53,665 bases of DNA from 1-14-0-10-45-29 sp041650255 (GCA_041650255.1 JBAZLL010000009.1:1-53665); one strand, 5' to 3'. Numbered from the stretch's first letter, positions 25,704 to 34,058 are shown. Notes: generated from the sequence alone by a model not told the origin. Made by a program: numbers and translations.

Positions 25704-25761
25704 TTGAACCCGGATCCTGAGATTGGCAACCTCATGTCCTACCAGGTTAGACTACAAGCGC
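25690..25761 (-). tRNA. tRNA-Gly (anticodon GCC)
   Basis: A 72-base cloverleaf: acceptor GCGCTTG/CGAGCGC with one G-T pair, D stem GTCT/GGAC, anticodon stem TGAGG/TCTCA with loop TTGCCAA (anticodon GCC), a four-base variable loop, and T stem CCGGG/CCCGG with loop TTCAAAT. No intron and no encoded CCA. Confidence 0.95.
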
Positions 25762-25883
25762 AAGTAGAATTATTATTCATCATTAGTCTTAAAAAGCCTT
25801 AATGCCCGCTCCTGCAGAAGATAAAAGAATCAATTTGAAATCTCCTGCGAAGCTGATTTAAATTCTCGCCATTTTCTTATAAC

Positions 25884-27914
25884 ATGCCAAGCCTGCGAGA
25901 AAATTCATCACAACTCTTAGAATTTCAGAATCAGGCACTCGTGAGTCAAACCACCAAAAATCAACCCTCCAAATTTCAGGCAACTAAAAATCAAATCCCC
26001 TATTGTGATTTTCTAATAAAGCTCTCTTCAGACGCTTCAAAACTTTCTCCCCCACGGACTCTTTCTTCCTATTCCACTCAAAATTGGAATTTTCCAATCA
26101 ACAACTATACAATAAACCTAAGCAAAGACGAATATTTTCAGCTTGCAAGGGAAATGTTTCAAATAGTAATTTCCGGCTTTTACTCAAATATGAACAACCT
26201 TTCAAAAGACATGATAGCCCAAAATCCAAAAGCAAAAAAAATTCTTGAGGATGTAATCGAGCGCACAGTACAAGGTCATGTTTTTTATATCGGGCCATAT
26301 ACCGATTTTGAAATCCTAAAAGACCGGATAAAATACGGCACCTCATTTGACTCGGACGTCATCTCTGGGCTCAAGCCCCCAAAAGAGGGCGAAAAAGTAT
26401 TTTTCCAAAACAAGGAAAAAGAATGGTTTTACATCAAAAAAATAGAAGATGACTTTTTGGTTTTTCGCTATCAGGTAAAGCCGTTGAGCTTAAATTTTTA
26501 TGACAAAAATCAGTGGTATACTGCAGCGTATGTTTCATCTACAAATTCAGTTGAAATCCCAAGCTTTTGGAACGATTCCAACATAACTGTCTCCACCCTT
26601 TTCTCAATCTTTTTGCACGAACTATATCATGCTTTCTCAAATTACTCCGTGCCCGCATACAGAAAATCGTCATTTTCGGGGCTTGAAAATCCGGCAGCAC
26701 TCTTTGCCCAGTCTGTCATAGGCAATTACACTAATGGCATAGAAAAAGTCAATTATTGTGACGGTTATACTGGTTTTGCAACCCTATTCATTTTCAACGA
26801 AGCGTCCGGCGGGCTGGCATTCGCATCCGATTTTGTAGATTTCGGAGTCAACATAAAGGAAAAAATAACAAAATCTCTGGGCATCCCGGCGGAATTTTAT
26901 GATGCCTTCGTCACAATAAGTGCAAAATACCCCGAAGGCGCAGACTATCCTTTCATGAAATTAATGAACCAACTTTTTTTCCTCTCAATGGATAACCAAA
27001 CGCGCAATCATTATTCCAATCTTTTTGAATCAACATGTGCATACTACAAAATGGCCCCGTTCGCATTTGATGAAAAAGTATTCTCGGATCTAAATTCAGG
27101 CATATCAAATATGCAATCCTCGCAAGACGAATTCACCAGAAGCCTCGCATCCGCAGTCTTGCTCTATCTTGCATTTGCCATAAAAGCGTATCCACAGCGC
27201 GTCCTGCAAAAAGGCAACAACGTTTCAAATTGCTATTTTCCGCAACAGGCATCCGGTCTTTTCACAAGCGCAAGCGGGCTTGAGGCATTGGGCGAGGCAG
27301 GCTCGCTTCTGTATTATTCACTTTCAAATTCAAATTCTGATTATGCCAAGCAGGTAGGTTCAGCCCTTCTTGAAATAATGGCGGGATTTGATTTATCAAT
27401 AAAAGATGGTCCGTCAATAAAAAATATCTACCTTGAAGATTCCAAAAAATGGCTGTCCGACCCTTCAACATACGGCGGCTTGCCGGCTTTTTCAAGCATT
27501 CACGATGCACTAAACAACGCCGGCAATTCATCAATTTCATTTGATGCCAACAATTCAATATCAAACGAAGTCAAGGTGCTTGTGGGTATTCCAAACATAA
27601 ACTATATTCCCTCCGAGCAACTTTCAGTATCCGACACCAAATTTTTCCAGGAGCAATTTTTCGCATTTCCAAATCCTGTGCACGCGGGAAGCCCAATATC
27701 GTTTTCGTTTGAAACAAAAAGGCAATCGGACGTGCATATTTCCCTCTACGACCTATTCGGGCGCGAATCTGCATCCGCAAATTTGCCTGCTCTCCCCGGC
27801 GGATCGCATCAGGCGCAAATTCCCACTTTTGACATTGCTTTTGGCATATACACTTGCGTGCTTTATGAAAACGGGCAAAAGACTTCCGTATGCAAAATCA
27901 GCGTAATTCGTTAG
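25884..27914 (+). CDS. HExxH protein with C-terminal T9SS-like sorting domain
   Basis: A 676-residue protein of unknown function. It contains HELYHAF (245-251), the HExxH signature of zinc metallopeptidases, within a hydrophobic helix (TLFSIFLHELYHAF); the third ligand is not obvious. The last 85 residues (592-676), from FAFPNPVHAGSPISFSF through SLYDLFGRE to ending SVCKISVIR, follow closely the type A sorting domain used by the Bacteroidetes type IX secretion system, or a FlgD-like Ig fold. Oddly there is no N-terminal signal peptide: the start MPSLRENSSQLLEFQNQ is polar and the next 40 residues hold a TKNQ-rich low-complexity stretch. TTTAAATT lies about 24 bases before the ATG. It may be a transferred gene that lost its export signal, or a cytoplasmic protein that reuses the fold. 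Confidence 0.7.
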   Translation: MPSLRENSSQLLEFQNQALVSQTTKNQPSKFQATKNQIPYCDFLIKLSSDASKLSPPRTLSSYSTQNWNFPINNYTINLSKDEYFQLAREMFQIVISGFYSNMNNLSKDMIAQNPKAKKILEDVIERTVQGHVFYIGPYTDFEILKDRIKYGTSFDSDVISGLKPPKEGEKVFFQNKEKEWFYIKKIEDDFLVFRYQVKPLSLNFYDKNQWYTAAYVSSTNSVEIPSFWNDSNITVSTLFSIFLHELYHAFSNYSVPAYRKSSFSGLENPAALFAQSVIGNYTNGIEKVNYCDGYTGFATLFIFNEASGGLAFASDFVDFGVNIKEKITKSLGIPAEFYDAFVTISAKYPEGADYPFMKLMNQLFFLSMDNQTRNHYSNLFESTCAYYKMAPFAFDEKVFSDLNSGISNMQSSQDEFTRSLASAVLLYLAFAIKAYPQRVLQKGNNVSNCYFPQQASGLFTSASGLEALGEAGSLLYYSLSNSNSDYAKQVGSALLEIMAGFDLSIKDGPSIKNIYLEDSKKWLSDPSTYGGLPAFSSIHDALNNAGNSSISFDANNSISNEVKVLVGIPNINYIPSEQLSVSDTKFFQEQFFAFPNPVHAGSPISFSFETKRQSDVHISLYDLFGRESASANLPALPGGSHQAQIPTFDIAFGIYTCVLYENGQKTSVCKISVIR

Positions 27915-27975
27915 TGCTTTCCTTCATCTTTTTTAGCCTTCACTTTCAAATAAGCCAAGTTTATGGGGTGTTAAT

Positions 27976-28740
27976 ATGTCTGGAATGAAAACTCGCCTTT
28001 CAAGAATTATGAGAAATGGTAAAGTGCTTCTGCTTGCAATGGACCAGGGTCTTGAGCATGGGCCCTCCGATTTTAACGAGAAAAACATCGACCCCGAATT
28101 CGTCTTTGACTTGGCAGCAAAGGGCGGCTTTAGCGGGTTTGCAGTTCAGAAGGGAATCGCCTACAAATACATGGAAAATTACGCCGGAAAAGTTCCGCTC
28201 GTGCTAAAGCTGAATGGTCGCACAAGCATCAACCCAAAAGACGAAATCTATTCTTCTCCAATCGCAACCGTGAAAGAGGCAGTCCACCTTGGTGCCGATG
28301 CGGTCGGCTACACATTATATGTGGGTTCTCCAATGGAGGCAAAAATGTTCAAAGAATTCGGGGCAATCCGTGCCGAGTGCGAGGACTACGGAATGCCCAC
28401 AATAGTCTGGGCATACCCTCGGGGCAAATATGTAAAAGATGAAAAAAATGCAGAAACAATCGCATACGCCGCAAGATGCGCGCTTGAATTGGGCGCTGAC
28501 ATAGTAAAGGTAAATTACACCGGCACAACCGACTCTTTCAAGCAAGTGGTAAGCGCCGCGCAAAGATGCCATGTCATTTCCTCCGGCGGTTCAAAGCTTG
28601 ATGATGACGCATTCATACAAAAAGCAAAAGAGGTAATGGACGCCGGCGCGGCAGGGTTTGCCATTGGCAGAAATGTCTGGCAATCCGAGCATCCGCTTGA
28701 AATCACAAAACGGCTTCGCGAAGTGGTGTTCAATCATTAA
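27976..28740 (+). CDS. fba: archaeal class I fructose-bisphosphate aldolase
   Basis: A 254-residue aldolase of the archaeal class I (DhnA/LacD-like) family, joining triose phosphates to fructose-1,6-bisphosphate. Typical stretches are LLAMDQGLEHGP (19-30), KLNGRTS (78-84), WAYPRG (145-150), the Schiff-base lysine in GADIVKVNYTG (K178), ISSGGSK for phosphate binding, and GFAIGRNVWQ near the end. Length is typical. GGGGTG lies upstream of the ATG. The fructose-bisphosphatase gene follows after nine bases, so the pair forms a gluconeogenic operon. Confidence 0.93.
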   Translation: MSGMKTRLSRIMRNGKVLLLAMDQGLEHGPSDFNEKNIDPEFVFDLAAKGGFSGFAVQKGIAYKYMENYAGKVPLVLKLNGRTSINPKDEIYSSPIATVKEAVHLGADAVGYTLYVGSPMEAKMFKEFGAIRAECEDYGMPTIVWAYPRGKYVKDEKNAETIAYAARCALELGADIVKVNYTGTTDSFKQVVSAAQRCHVISSGGSKLDDDAFIQKAKEVMDAGAAGFAIGRNVWQSEHPLEITKRLREVVFNH

Positions 28741-28749
28741 GGTGTGTAA

Positions 28750-29673
28750 ATGAATTCTTTCTCCGGGGCAAAAACGCTGAAGCAGCATTTAACCACTCTT
28801 GAGCCGTCTCTTGCCTTGGTATTGCACACGTTTGCAATGCATTCAATGAAAATGCAGGACCAGTTCCCAAAATATTTGCACGGAATTGAAAACGACAAAA
28901 ACAAATACGGGGAAGCGGTCGCAAAATTGGACAAATGGGCAAACGATTCTCTTGTGGATTGCCTTCTAAAAACCGGATTGGTGCGAAAAATATATTCCGA
29001 AGAGCTGAAAGAGCCGATAATCGGCAAAAAGGGTGCCCCATTTGTAGCAACTTTTGACCCGCTGGACGGTTCCTCCAACATCGCCACCAACAACATATTC
29101 GGAATAATTCTGGGTTTATACAAAGAAGATTTGCCCCAGCCCGGAAAAAATTTGGCGGCATCCGCAATTAAAGTGTACGGACCTGTGAACACATTCATCT
29201 ATAGTGCCGGCAAAGGCACGCACGAGTTTGTGAAACATTACAATGAAAAAGACGAGGCAACATTTTTCCTTCTCCATGAAAATTTGAAATTTCCGCGCAA
29301 TCCCGAAGTATTCGGAATCGGGGGCGACCCGCTTGATTGGGATGCAAAATTCATGCGATTCGCAAAAGACCTCTTCAAAAAAGAAAGGCTCAAAGCAAGA
29401 TATTGCGGCTCATTTGTCGGGGACTTTTCGCAGATACTGCATCGGGGCGGATTTTTTGCCTATCCTTCAAATGCAAAAAGTCCAAGCGGAAAGCTTAGGC
29501 TTGCATACGAAGCAAACCCTATTTCATTTATAGCAGAACAATCTGGCGGCGCATCCTATGATGGCAAAACCGGCTCCATTCTAAATATTATTCCAAAAGA
29601 TGCAGATCAAAGAGTGCCCGTATATATCGGAAACACGGAGCTTGTGAAAAGGCTGAAAAAGCAAATAAATTAG
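28750..29673 (+). CDS. fbp: class I fructose-1,6-bisphosphatase
   Basis: A 307-residue Mg-dependent phosphatase that removes the 1-phosphate of fructose-1,6-bisphosphate. It has the class I signatures SEE (83-85), DPLDGSSNI (103-111), RYCGSFVGDFSQILHRGG, and GKLRLAYEANPISFIAEQ followed by SGG, which bind metal and substrate. Most archaea use the bifunctional aldolase/phosphatase or inositol-monophosphatase-like enzymes, so a class I enzyme here is uncommon. AGGTGTG lies just upstream of the ATG, nine bases after fba, so the two are coupled. No regulatory AMP-binding N-terminal extension can be judged from sequence alone. Confidence 0.92.
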   Translation: MNSFSGAKTLKQHLTTLEPSLALVLHTFAMHSMKMQDQFPKYLHGIENDKNKYGEAVAKLDKWANDSLVDCLLKTGLVRKIYSEELKEPIIGKKGAPFVATFDPLDGSSNIATNNIFGIILGLYKEDLPQPGKNLAASAIKVYGPVNTFIYSAGKGTHEFVKHYNEKDEATFFLLHENLKFPRNPEVFGIGGDPLDWDAKFMRFAKDLFKKERLKARYCGSFVGDFSQILHRGGFFAYPSNAKSPSGKLRLAYEANPISFIAEQSGGASYDGKTGSILNIIPKDADQRVPVYIGNTELVKRLKKQIN

Positions 29674-29793
29674 GTGTGCAAGTAAACCAAAAAGAGCGAA
29701 TAAACCAAGAGAACAAATAAACTAAGTGCACAAATAAACCAAGAGAACAAATAAACTAAGTGCGCAATTAAACCAAACGAACAAGTAAATTAA
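29674..29793. repeat. 17-bp minisatellite, seven units
   Basis: Seven units of 17 bp (the second is 18 bp) fill the gap between the stops of fbp and endA. Units alternate between a GTGCRCAARTAAACCAA type and a GAGAACAAATAAACTAA type, giving a 34-bp higher period. Units 3 and 5 are identical. The period is not a multiple of three and every unit has stop codons in several frames, so it is non-coding. It starts on the base after the fbp stop codon. There are no spacers, so it is not a CRISPR array. Confidence 0.85.
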
Positions 29794-29794
29794 A

Positions 29795-30970
29795 TTAAGG
29801 TTGCACCCACTCTATTTCGTAATATTCATATTCTGAAGATGGAATGTCAATTTTCACAACCGCATAAAATGTGACCGAGCTCTCCCTATCCGCAATCCCA
29901 AGCATCAAATCAAGCCCAACCGATTTGCATTGTTCAATTGCATCCGCAAGCTCTTCCCCGCCCAAATATTCCTCTTCAGAAAGCGAGAGCATCAAATACT
30001 TCGGTCTGCCATTTTTGGGTTTCTCTATGTCTGCGCCTTTTCTATGATAAAGCAAAAAGTCAAGCCCCTGCACGCTCTTTGCTTTTTTCACTTTCTTTTT
30101 CTTCTGCCCGTTTATCGCCAGAACAAAAGTTTTTCTTACGGAATGAGCAACTCTAATTGCCCTCGCCCATTCCGAGATAAGCATCTTGCTTGAGCGCGAG
30201 AAAACATGAAGCACATGCTGGCTGTGCACCCATCCGCTTTCTTTTACCGGACTCGCACCGGGAAAATAAATGCGAAAATGAGTTCCGAATTTAAATCCGG
30301 TTTTGAGAATAAATCCGTTCAGCCTCCAGTCCTCGTACACTTCATATATCGGCTCAAAATCCTGTCTTCTGTGCGCCGCAAGCTTCTCAATATCCTTTTG
30401 CGAATATTCCTTTACGTGCATTCCGGAGTGCTTCATAAGAAATAATGTTTCATAAACATCCAATTTGCCAAGCGCCCCTCTCTTTTCAGCCTTGTATGCG
30501 CCAAACTGTCCAAACCATCCATTTTCATAAATCTGCCTTGCGCTTTGCTCATCATCAATTATCCCGATCAAGTCATCCGCATAAAAACTTGCTTTGAGCG
30601 CGAATCCGAATTTCTCAAATTTTCCGCCCTCGTATTTTTTGGTGACGTCCCTCCCATAATTCTTCTCAATTTCACTTGCAGGCCTTGCCACAAGCCCGCG
30701 GTCTCTCCACGCCGCATAAGTGAAATATCTTGCCATCTGCTTTTTTCCCCCGAGCATTTTGGCAACATCATTAAACGAATACGAATTTCTTGCCGCATCG
30801 GTGCATTTTGCATTTCTTATGTCAATCAGATAAAGCGCCTCTTGCACATCAAGAAACAGCGCTCCATGTTCCATCTTCCCATAGCTTCCGCTAATTAGCG
30901 AGCTGATGCTTTGCGCATTTTTTGTAAACACTGTGCAGTTTTTTTTATCTACTTCAATTTCCAATGCCAT
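29795..30970 (-). CDS. endA: tRNA-splicing endonuclease, three-unit (epsilon-2-like) form
   Basis: A 391-residue enzyme that cuts bulge-helix-bulge introns in pre-tRNA. It contains an N-terminal unit without catalytic residues (about 1-175), a catalytic unit (about 175-290), and a C-terminal unit starting GLDFLLYHRKGADIEK. The catalytic triad is visible as Tyr235 in THFRIYFPG, His249 in WVHSQHVLHVF, and Lys280 in SVRKTFVLAI. Most archaeal EndA is about 180 residues or a two-unit fusion of about 300-350; the three-unit 390-residue form is known from ARMAN-type Micrarchaeota. That is the main lineage clue of the window. None of the three tRNAs here has an intron. It is divergent from the membrane gene at 31049. 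Confidence 0.88.
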   Translation of the reverse strand: MALEIEVDKKNCTVFTKNAQSISSLISGSYGKMEHGALFLDVQEALYLIDIRNAKCTDAARNSYSFNDVAKMLGGKKQMARYFTYAAWRDRGLVARPASEIEKNYGRDVTKKYEGGKFEKFGFALKASFYADDLIGIIDDEQSARQIYENGWFGQFGAYKAEKRGALGKLDVYETLFLMKHSGMHVKEYSQKDIEKLAAHRRQDFEPIYEVYEDWRLNGFILKTGFKFGTHFRIYFPGASPVKESGWVHSQHVLHVFSRSSKMLISEWARAIRVAHSVRKTFVLAINGQKKKKVKKAKSVQGLDFLLYHRKGADIEKPKNGRPKYLMLSLSEEEYLGGEELADAIEQCKSVGLDLMLGIADRESSVTFYAVVKIDIPSSEYEYYEIEWVQP

Positions 30971-31048
30971 TTATCGCACTTCCAATTATGAAAGGCGGGC
31001 AAAAAGCTTATAAGCAATGTATTTGTTTTTGATTCGGGTGATTTAGTC

Positions 31049-31729
31049 ATGATGTCATTTGATCCTGTTGTAATCGCGGGAAATTTTACGAGTGCGTTTA
31101 ATGCGGTTGCGACCGAAACGGTTCTCTTTGTACCTAATGTGATTGAGGCAATAATTCTTCTAGTATTAGGTTATTTCGTTTCCGAGATTATCGGAAAGAT
31201 AGTTTCCAATGTTTTGGAATATCTCAAAGTGGAAAAGATATTGCAAAAATACCGAGTTGAAGACGCATTGGGAGGAAACGAAATTTCCCCACTATTCGCA
31301 ATCGCGGCAAAATGGTATGTGATGCTTCTCTTCCTCACCGCCGCATTTGATGTATTGCAGTTGAGCTCCATAAACTGGTTCATCGACTCAATCCTTCTCT
31401 ACGCTCCGGTGCTTTTGGGAGTCGGCTTGCTTGTACTGGTTTCAGCTCTCATCGGCGAATGGGTCCGCGAGGCAGTGCTTGATTTGCACAAGTTCTACAT
31501 GCAAAAGACGCTTGCAGAGCTTCTCAAATGGTTCATCGTATGCCTGTCTGTAGTAGTCGGTCTTGAGACAATGGGCTTTCAGATGGTGTTTGTGCGCGAG
31601 GTATTTACAACCATCCTGCAAGGGCTAGTCTATGGAGTTGCAATCGCATTCGGCCTTGCATTCGGACTCGGTGGACAGAAGGACGCGCAGGACCTTATAA
31701 GAAAGTCCAGAAAAGCGCTCAAATTCTAG
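31049..31729 (+). CDS. membrane protein with MscS-like TM_helix repeats
   Basis: A 226-residue membrane protein with about five helices. The last helix and tail, TTILQGLVYGVAIAFGLAFG followed by LGGQKDAQDLIRK, are the hallmark of the conserved TM_helix unit related to the pore-lining part of MscS-type channels; the first helix region (EAIILLVLGYFVSEIIGKIV) is a second such unit. The cytoplasmic beta domain of MscS is absent. It may be a small channel, or a partner of the full MscS-type channel at 32183. GGTGA lies 8 bases upstream of the first ATG; ATGATG leaves a one-codon ambiguity. Confidence 0.82.
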   Translation: MMSFDPVVIAGNFTSAFNAVATETVLFVPNVIEAIILLVLGYFVSEIIGKIVSNVLEYLKVEKILQKYRVEDALGGNEISPLFAIAAKWYVMLLFLTAAFDVLQLSSINWFIDSILLYAPVLLGVGLLVLVSALIGEWVREAVLDLHKFYMQKTLAELLKWFIVCLSVVVGLETMGFQMVFVREVFTTILQGLVYGVAIAFGLAFGLGGQKDAQDLIRKSRKALKF

Positions 31730-31858
31730 TTTTTTCTTTTTTATTTTAATTTTATTTTTCTATTTCTATTGTGTTTTCCGCTTTATTTTTTTGTCTCCCC
31801 TTCTATCCCTTTTTTTAAATTATTTCTTTTCCGATTTAATTTTTTTTAAAAAAAGTAA

Positions 31859-31928
31859 GCCAGGTGAGGGAGTTGAACCCCCTTTTCCTGCTCTGCAGGC
31901 AGGCGCATAGCCGTTCTGCCAACCTGGC
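31859..31928 (-). tRNA. tRNA-Cys (anticodon GCA)
   Basis: A 70-base cloverleaf: acceptor GCCAGGT/ACCTGGC, D arm GCAG with small loop and the G13-A22 mismatch usual in tRNA-Cys, anticodon stem CCTGC/GCAGG with loop CTGCAGA (anticodon GCA), a four-base variable loop, and T stem GGGGG/CCCTC with loop TTCAACT. No intron, no CCA. Its first base directly follows the stop codon of the zinc ribbon gene at 31929. Confidence 0.93.
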
Positions 31929-32141
31929 TCAAAAACACGTACCGAGCGAATTTTCTAATGCGGTTCGTACTTTTAATTTGTTGAATTCAAGTTTATAAGA
32001 ACACCCCTTCATTTTGTTAGGTCGACAGACACATGCCAAAAAACCGCGCTCAACCCGCTGTGAAATAGCTGTCTTTTCATTCATCTTGCATCTGGGGCAG
32101 TATTCGTCTCCAACAATGATATGTAAATCAAAATTTCCCAA
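31929..32141 (-). CDS. probable small zinc-ribbon protein
   Basis: A 70-residue protein with a plausible zinc site: CPRC (15-18), then CVCRPNKMKGCSYKLEF. The distance and the GC(S)Y context resemble the C4 zinc fingers of topoisomerase I tails and related nucleic-acid-binding ribbons. The start is weak: no ATG is available and TTG 32141 is the only long choice, about 20 bases after a TATA-like stretch shared with mscS. Its stop codon ends on the base before tRNA-Cys. Real coding is likely but not certain. Confidence 0.5.
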   Translation of the reverse strand: MGNFDLHIIVGDEYCPRCKMNEKTAISQRVERGFLACVCRPNKMKGCSYKLEFNKLKVRTALENSLGTCF

Positions 32142-32153
32142 TTCGGGGCTAAG

Positions 32154-32162
32154 TTTTTATAT
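32154..32162 (+). promoter_or_regulatory. TATA-like box shared by mscS and the zinc ribbon gene
   Basis: TTTTTATAT lies about 24 bases before the mscS ATG, predicting a leaderless mRNA. Read on the minus strand (ATATAAAAA) it can also serve the divergent zinc ribbon gene, whose TTG is about 18 bases away. Confidence 0.5.
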
Positions 32163-32182
32163 CTCATCGCGTTGATTAGTTC

Positions 32183-33259
32183 ATGGCAAACGCACTCCCA
32201 CCATTAAATATTGATTTTTCAGTTGTTTTGAATCCGGCAACATATACGGACTACTGGACAGCCGCAATAGTGTTCGTTCTTGCATTTACAATTCTTAGAG
32301 TGGGCAAGGGAATTCTCTCTACAAACCTGAGAAAAATAGCCGACAAAACCACCAACAAGTTTGATGACACTCTGGTGGATATATTGGATCATCTCGGCGC
32401 CCCATTCTATTTCTGTGTATCTTTGTATCTGTCAAGCCAGTTTGTCACTCTCCCTGCGCTTGCAAGCCTGGCAATTTATTACATCGTAATCATTACTCTT
32501 GTTTATTATGCGGTAAAAGCAGGTCAGCACTTCATAGACTTTGGCACCAACGAGCTCATAGAAAAGCGAAAGCAGGAGGATGGCGGCGAGGAAGATGTAT
32601 CAATAATTCATTTGGCAAATCAAATTCTCAAGCTCGTTCTTTGGGTTTTTGCAATATTGCTCTTTCTATCAAACATCGGAGTTGACGTCACTCCATTGCT
32701 CGCAGGCGCTTCAATCGGAGGCATCGCAATAGCATTTGCATTGCAAAACGTTCTAACCGATGTATTTGCCTCATTTTCAATTTACTTTGACAAGCCATTC
32801 AGAGTCGGCGACTTCATCACTGTTGGAGCGGACAGCGGAACGGTAAAGCGAATCGGAATAAAAACAACTCGTCTGCAATCTTTGCAGGGTGAAGAGCTGA
32901 TAATTTCAAACAAACAGCTCACCGAGTCAAGAATAAACAACTTCAAGCGCATGGACAAACGACGCGGCGTATTCACTTTTGGGGTAATCTATCAGACCGA
33001 AATAAAAAAGCTTGAAAAAATACCCAAAATAATAACCGACATAATCACAAAGAACAAAACAGCGGAACTTGATAGAGTGCACTTCAAATCCTTTGGCGAT
33101 TCCTCCCTTGATTATGAGGTAGTCTATTATGTGAAATCAAGCGACTATCGCGTCTTTATGGACATTCAGCAGGAAATAAATCTTGAAATAATACACCAAT
33201 TCCAAAAAGAAGGCATCGAGTTCGCATATCCGACAAAAACAGTTTTCCTGCAAAAATAA
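32183..33259 (+). CDS. mscS: MscS-family mechanosensitive channel
   Basis: A 358-residue channel that opens under membrane tension to release solutes. Four helices lie in the first 185 residues; the pore helix and its surroundings read LLAGASIGGIAIAFALQNVL, the defining MscS TM3 motif, followed by SIYFDKPFRVGDFI, the beta domain (SGTVKRIGIKTTRL) and the C-terminal alpha/beta domain. Length is slightly above E. coli MscS (286) because of an extra N-terminal helix. It is preceded by the TM_helix protein at 31049; the two are separated by tRNA-Cys and the small zinc gene. Confidence 0.93.
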   Translation: MANALPPLNIDFSVVLNPATYTDYWTAAIVFVLAFTILRVGKGILSTNLRKIADKTTNKFDDTLVDILDHLGAPFYFCVSLYLSSQFVTLPALASLAIYYIVIITLVYYAVKAGQHFIDFGTNELIEKRKQEDGGEEDVSIIHLANQILKLVLWVFAILLFLSNIGVDVTPLLAGASIGGIAIAFALQNVLTDVFASFSIYFDKPFRVGDFITVGADSGTVKRIGIKTTRLQSLQGEELIISNKQLTESRINNFKRMDKRRGVFTFGVIYQTEIKKLEKIPKIITDIITKNKTAELDRVHFKSFGDSSLDYEVVYYVKSSDYRVFMDIQQEINLEIIHQFQKEGIEFAYPTKTVFLQK

Positions 33260-33359
33260 TCTGGCAGGAAAATTTACTTTTTCAAATCCCAAGTGCGCAA
33301 TCTTTCTTGCAGGATAAATTCCAAAACATTTATACGCTTTGCATTCTTCCTTTTTTCGG

Positions 33360-34058
33360 GTGATTAAAATTAAACAAAACTTTTTAGCAATATTTGCCCT
33401 GCTGGCATGCCTTACTCTCTTCTTTGGCTGCACACAAGCAGGACCACAGGCAACTCCTGAAAAAACATCTCCAGCGCCGCAAACAACTGCGCCTGCGCCG
33501 CAAACAACTGCACCTGCAGAGCCAACCGCACCGGCAAAAACCGAGACTACAACCGCACCAACTACAAAAAGCACGTTTGACCAGCTTTATGATTACGGTT
33601 CAATAAAGAGCTTTGAATACAAGGTAAGCACAGCGGGCTCGGCTCCATTGAACCTCAAAACAACCGTTTCAGCAGACACAGTTGACGGGAAAGCCGCATG
33701 GCTCACAACCGTTGATATGTCTACTGAGGGCACAATCATTCTCTCAAAGATGTGGGCGGACAAAACAACTCTCAAATGCCTCAAAACTTCCACTTCTATG
33801 GAAGTTGGAGGACAGAAATTTGACACACCCGGACAATGCCCGGCAGACACTTCCGGCTCAACAACCGACACAGCTACGGCCGCATCGGTCACATTTGTTG
33901 GAAAGGAATCAGTGACTGTTCCCGCAGGCACATTTAATGCGGACAAATACACTTCAGGTGGCGCCAACTTTTGGACGTCCTCGGATGTACCCATACCGCT
34001 TAAAGTGGCTTACGCGAACGACTCAACTACAATGGAATTGGTTGCCTACAGCAAATAG
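33360..34058 (+). CDS. lipoprotein with Thr/Pro-rich stalk
   Basis: A 232-residue exported protein. The first 24 residues form a lipoprotein signal peptide ending TLFFGC (Cys24). Residues of about 25-70 are Pro/Thr/Ala-rich (repeats of APQTTAPA), a likely glycosylated stalk. The remaining 160 residues look like a beta-rich domain with two cysteines (TLKCLK and PGQCPA), and I do not recognise it. I chose the GTG at 33360: a TTTATACG box lies 28 bases upstream and the signal peptide then starts correctly; a TTG at 33339 is in frame but would put the promoter inside the gene. Confidence 0.8.
   Translation: MIKIKQNFLAIFALLACLTLFFGCTQAGPQATPEKTSPAPQTTAPAPQTTAPAEPTAPAKTETTTAPTTKSTFDQLYDYGSIKSFEYKVSTAGSAPLNLKTTVSADTVDGKAAWLTTVDMSTEGTIILSKMWADKTTLKCLKTSTSMEVGGQKFDTPGQCPADTSGSTTDTATAASVTFVGKESVTVPAGTFNADKYTSGGANFWTSSDVPIPLKVAYANDSTTMELVAYSK

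Noticed and set aside
25690..25761. Introns in the tRNA genes
   Set aside because: All three tRNAs fold as full cloverleaves with 7-base anticodon loops and no insertion.
25884..27914. A complete type IX secretion system
   Set aside because: Only a sorting-like tail is present; no Por or Sov gene is in the window and there is no signal peptide on the protein.
29674..29793. Possible CRISPR-like array after fbp
   Set aside because: Units are 17 bp and contiguous with no unique spacers and no dyad; it is a minisatellite.
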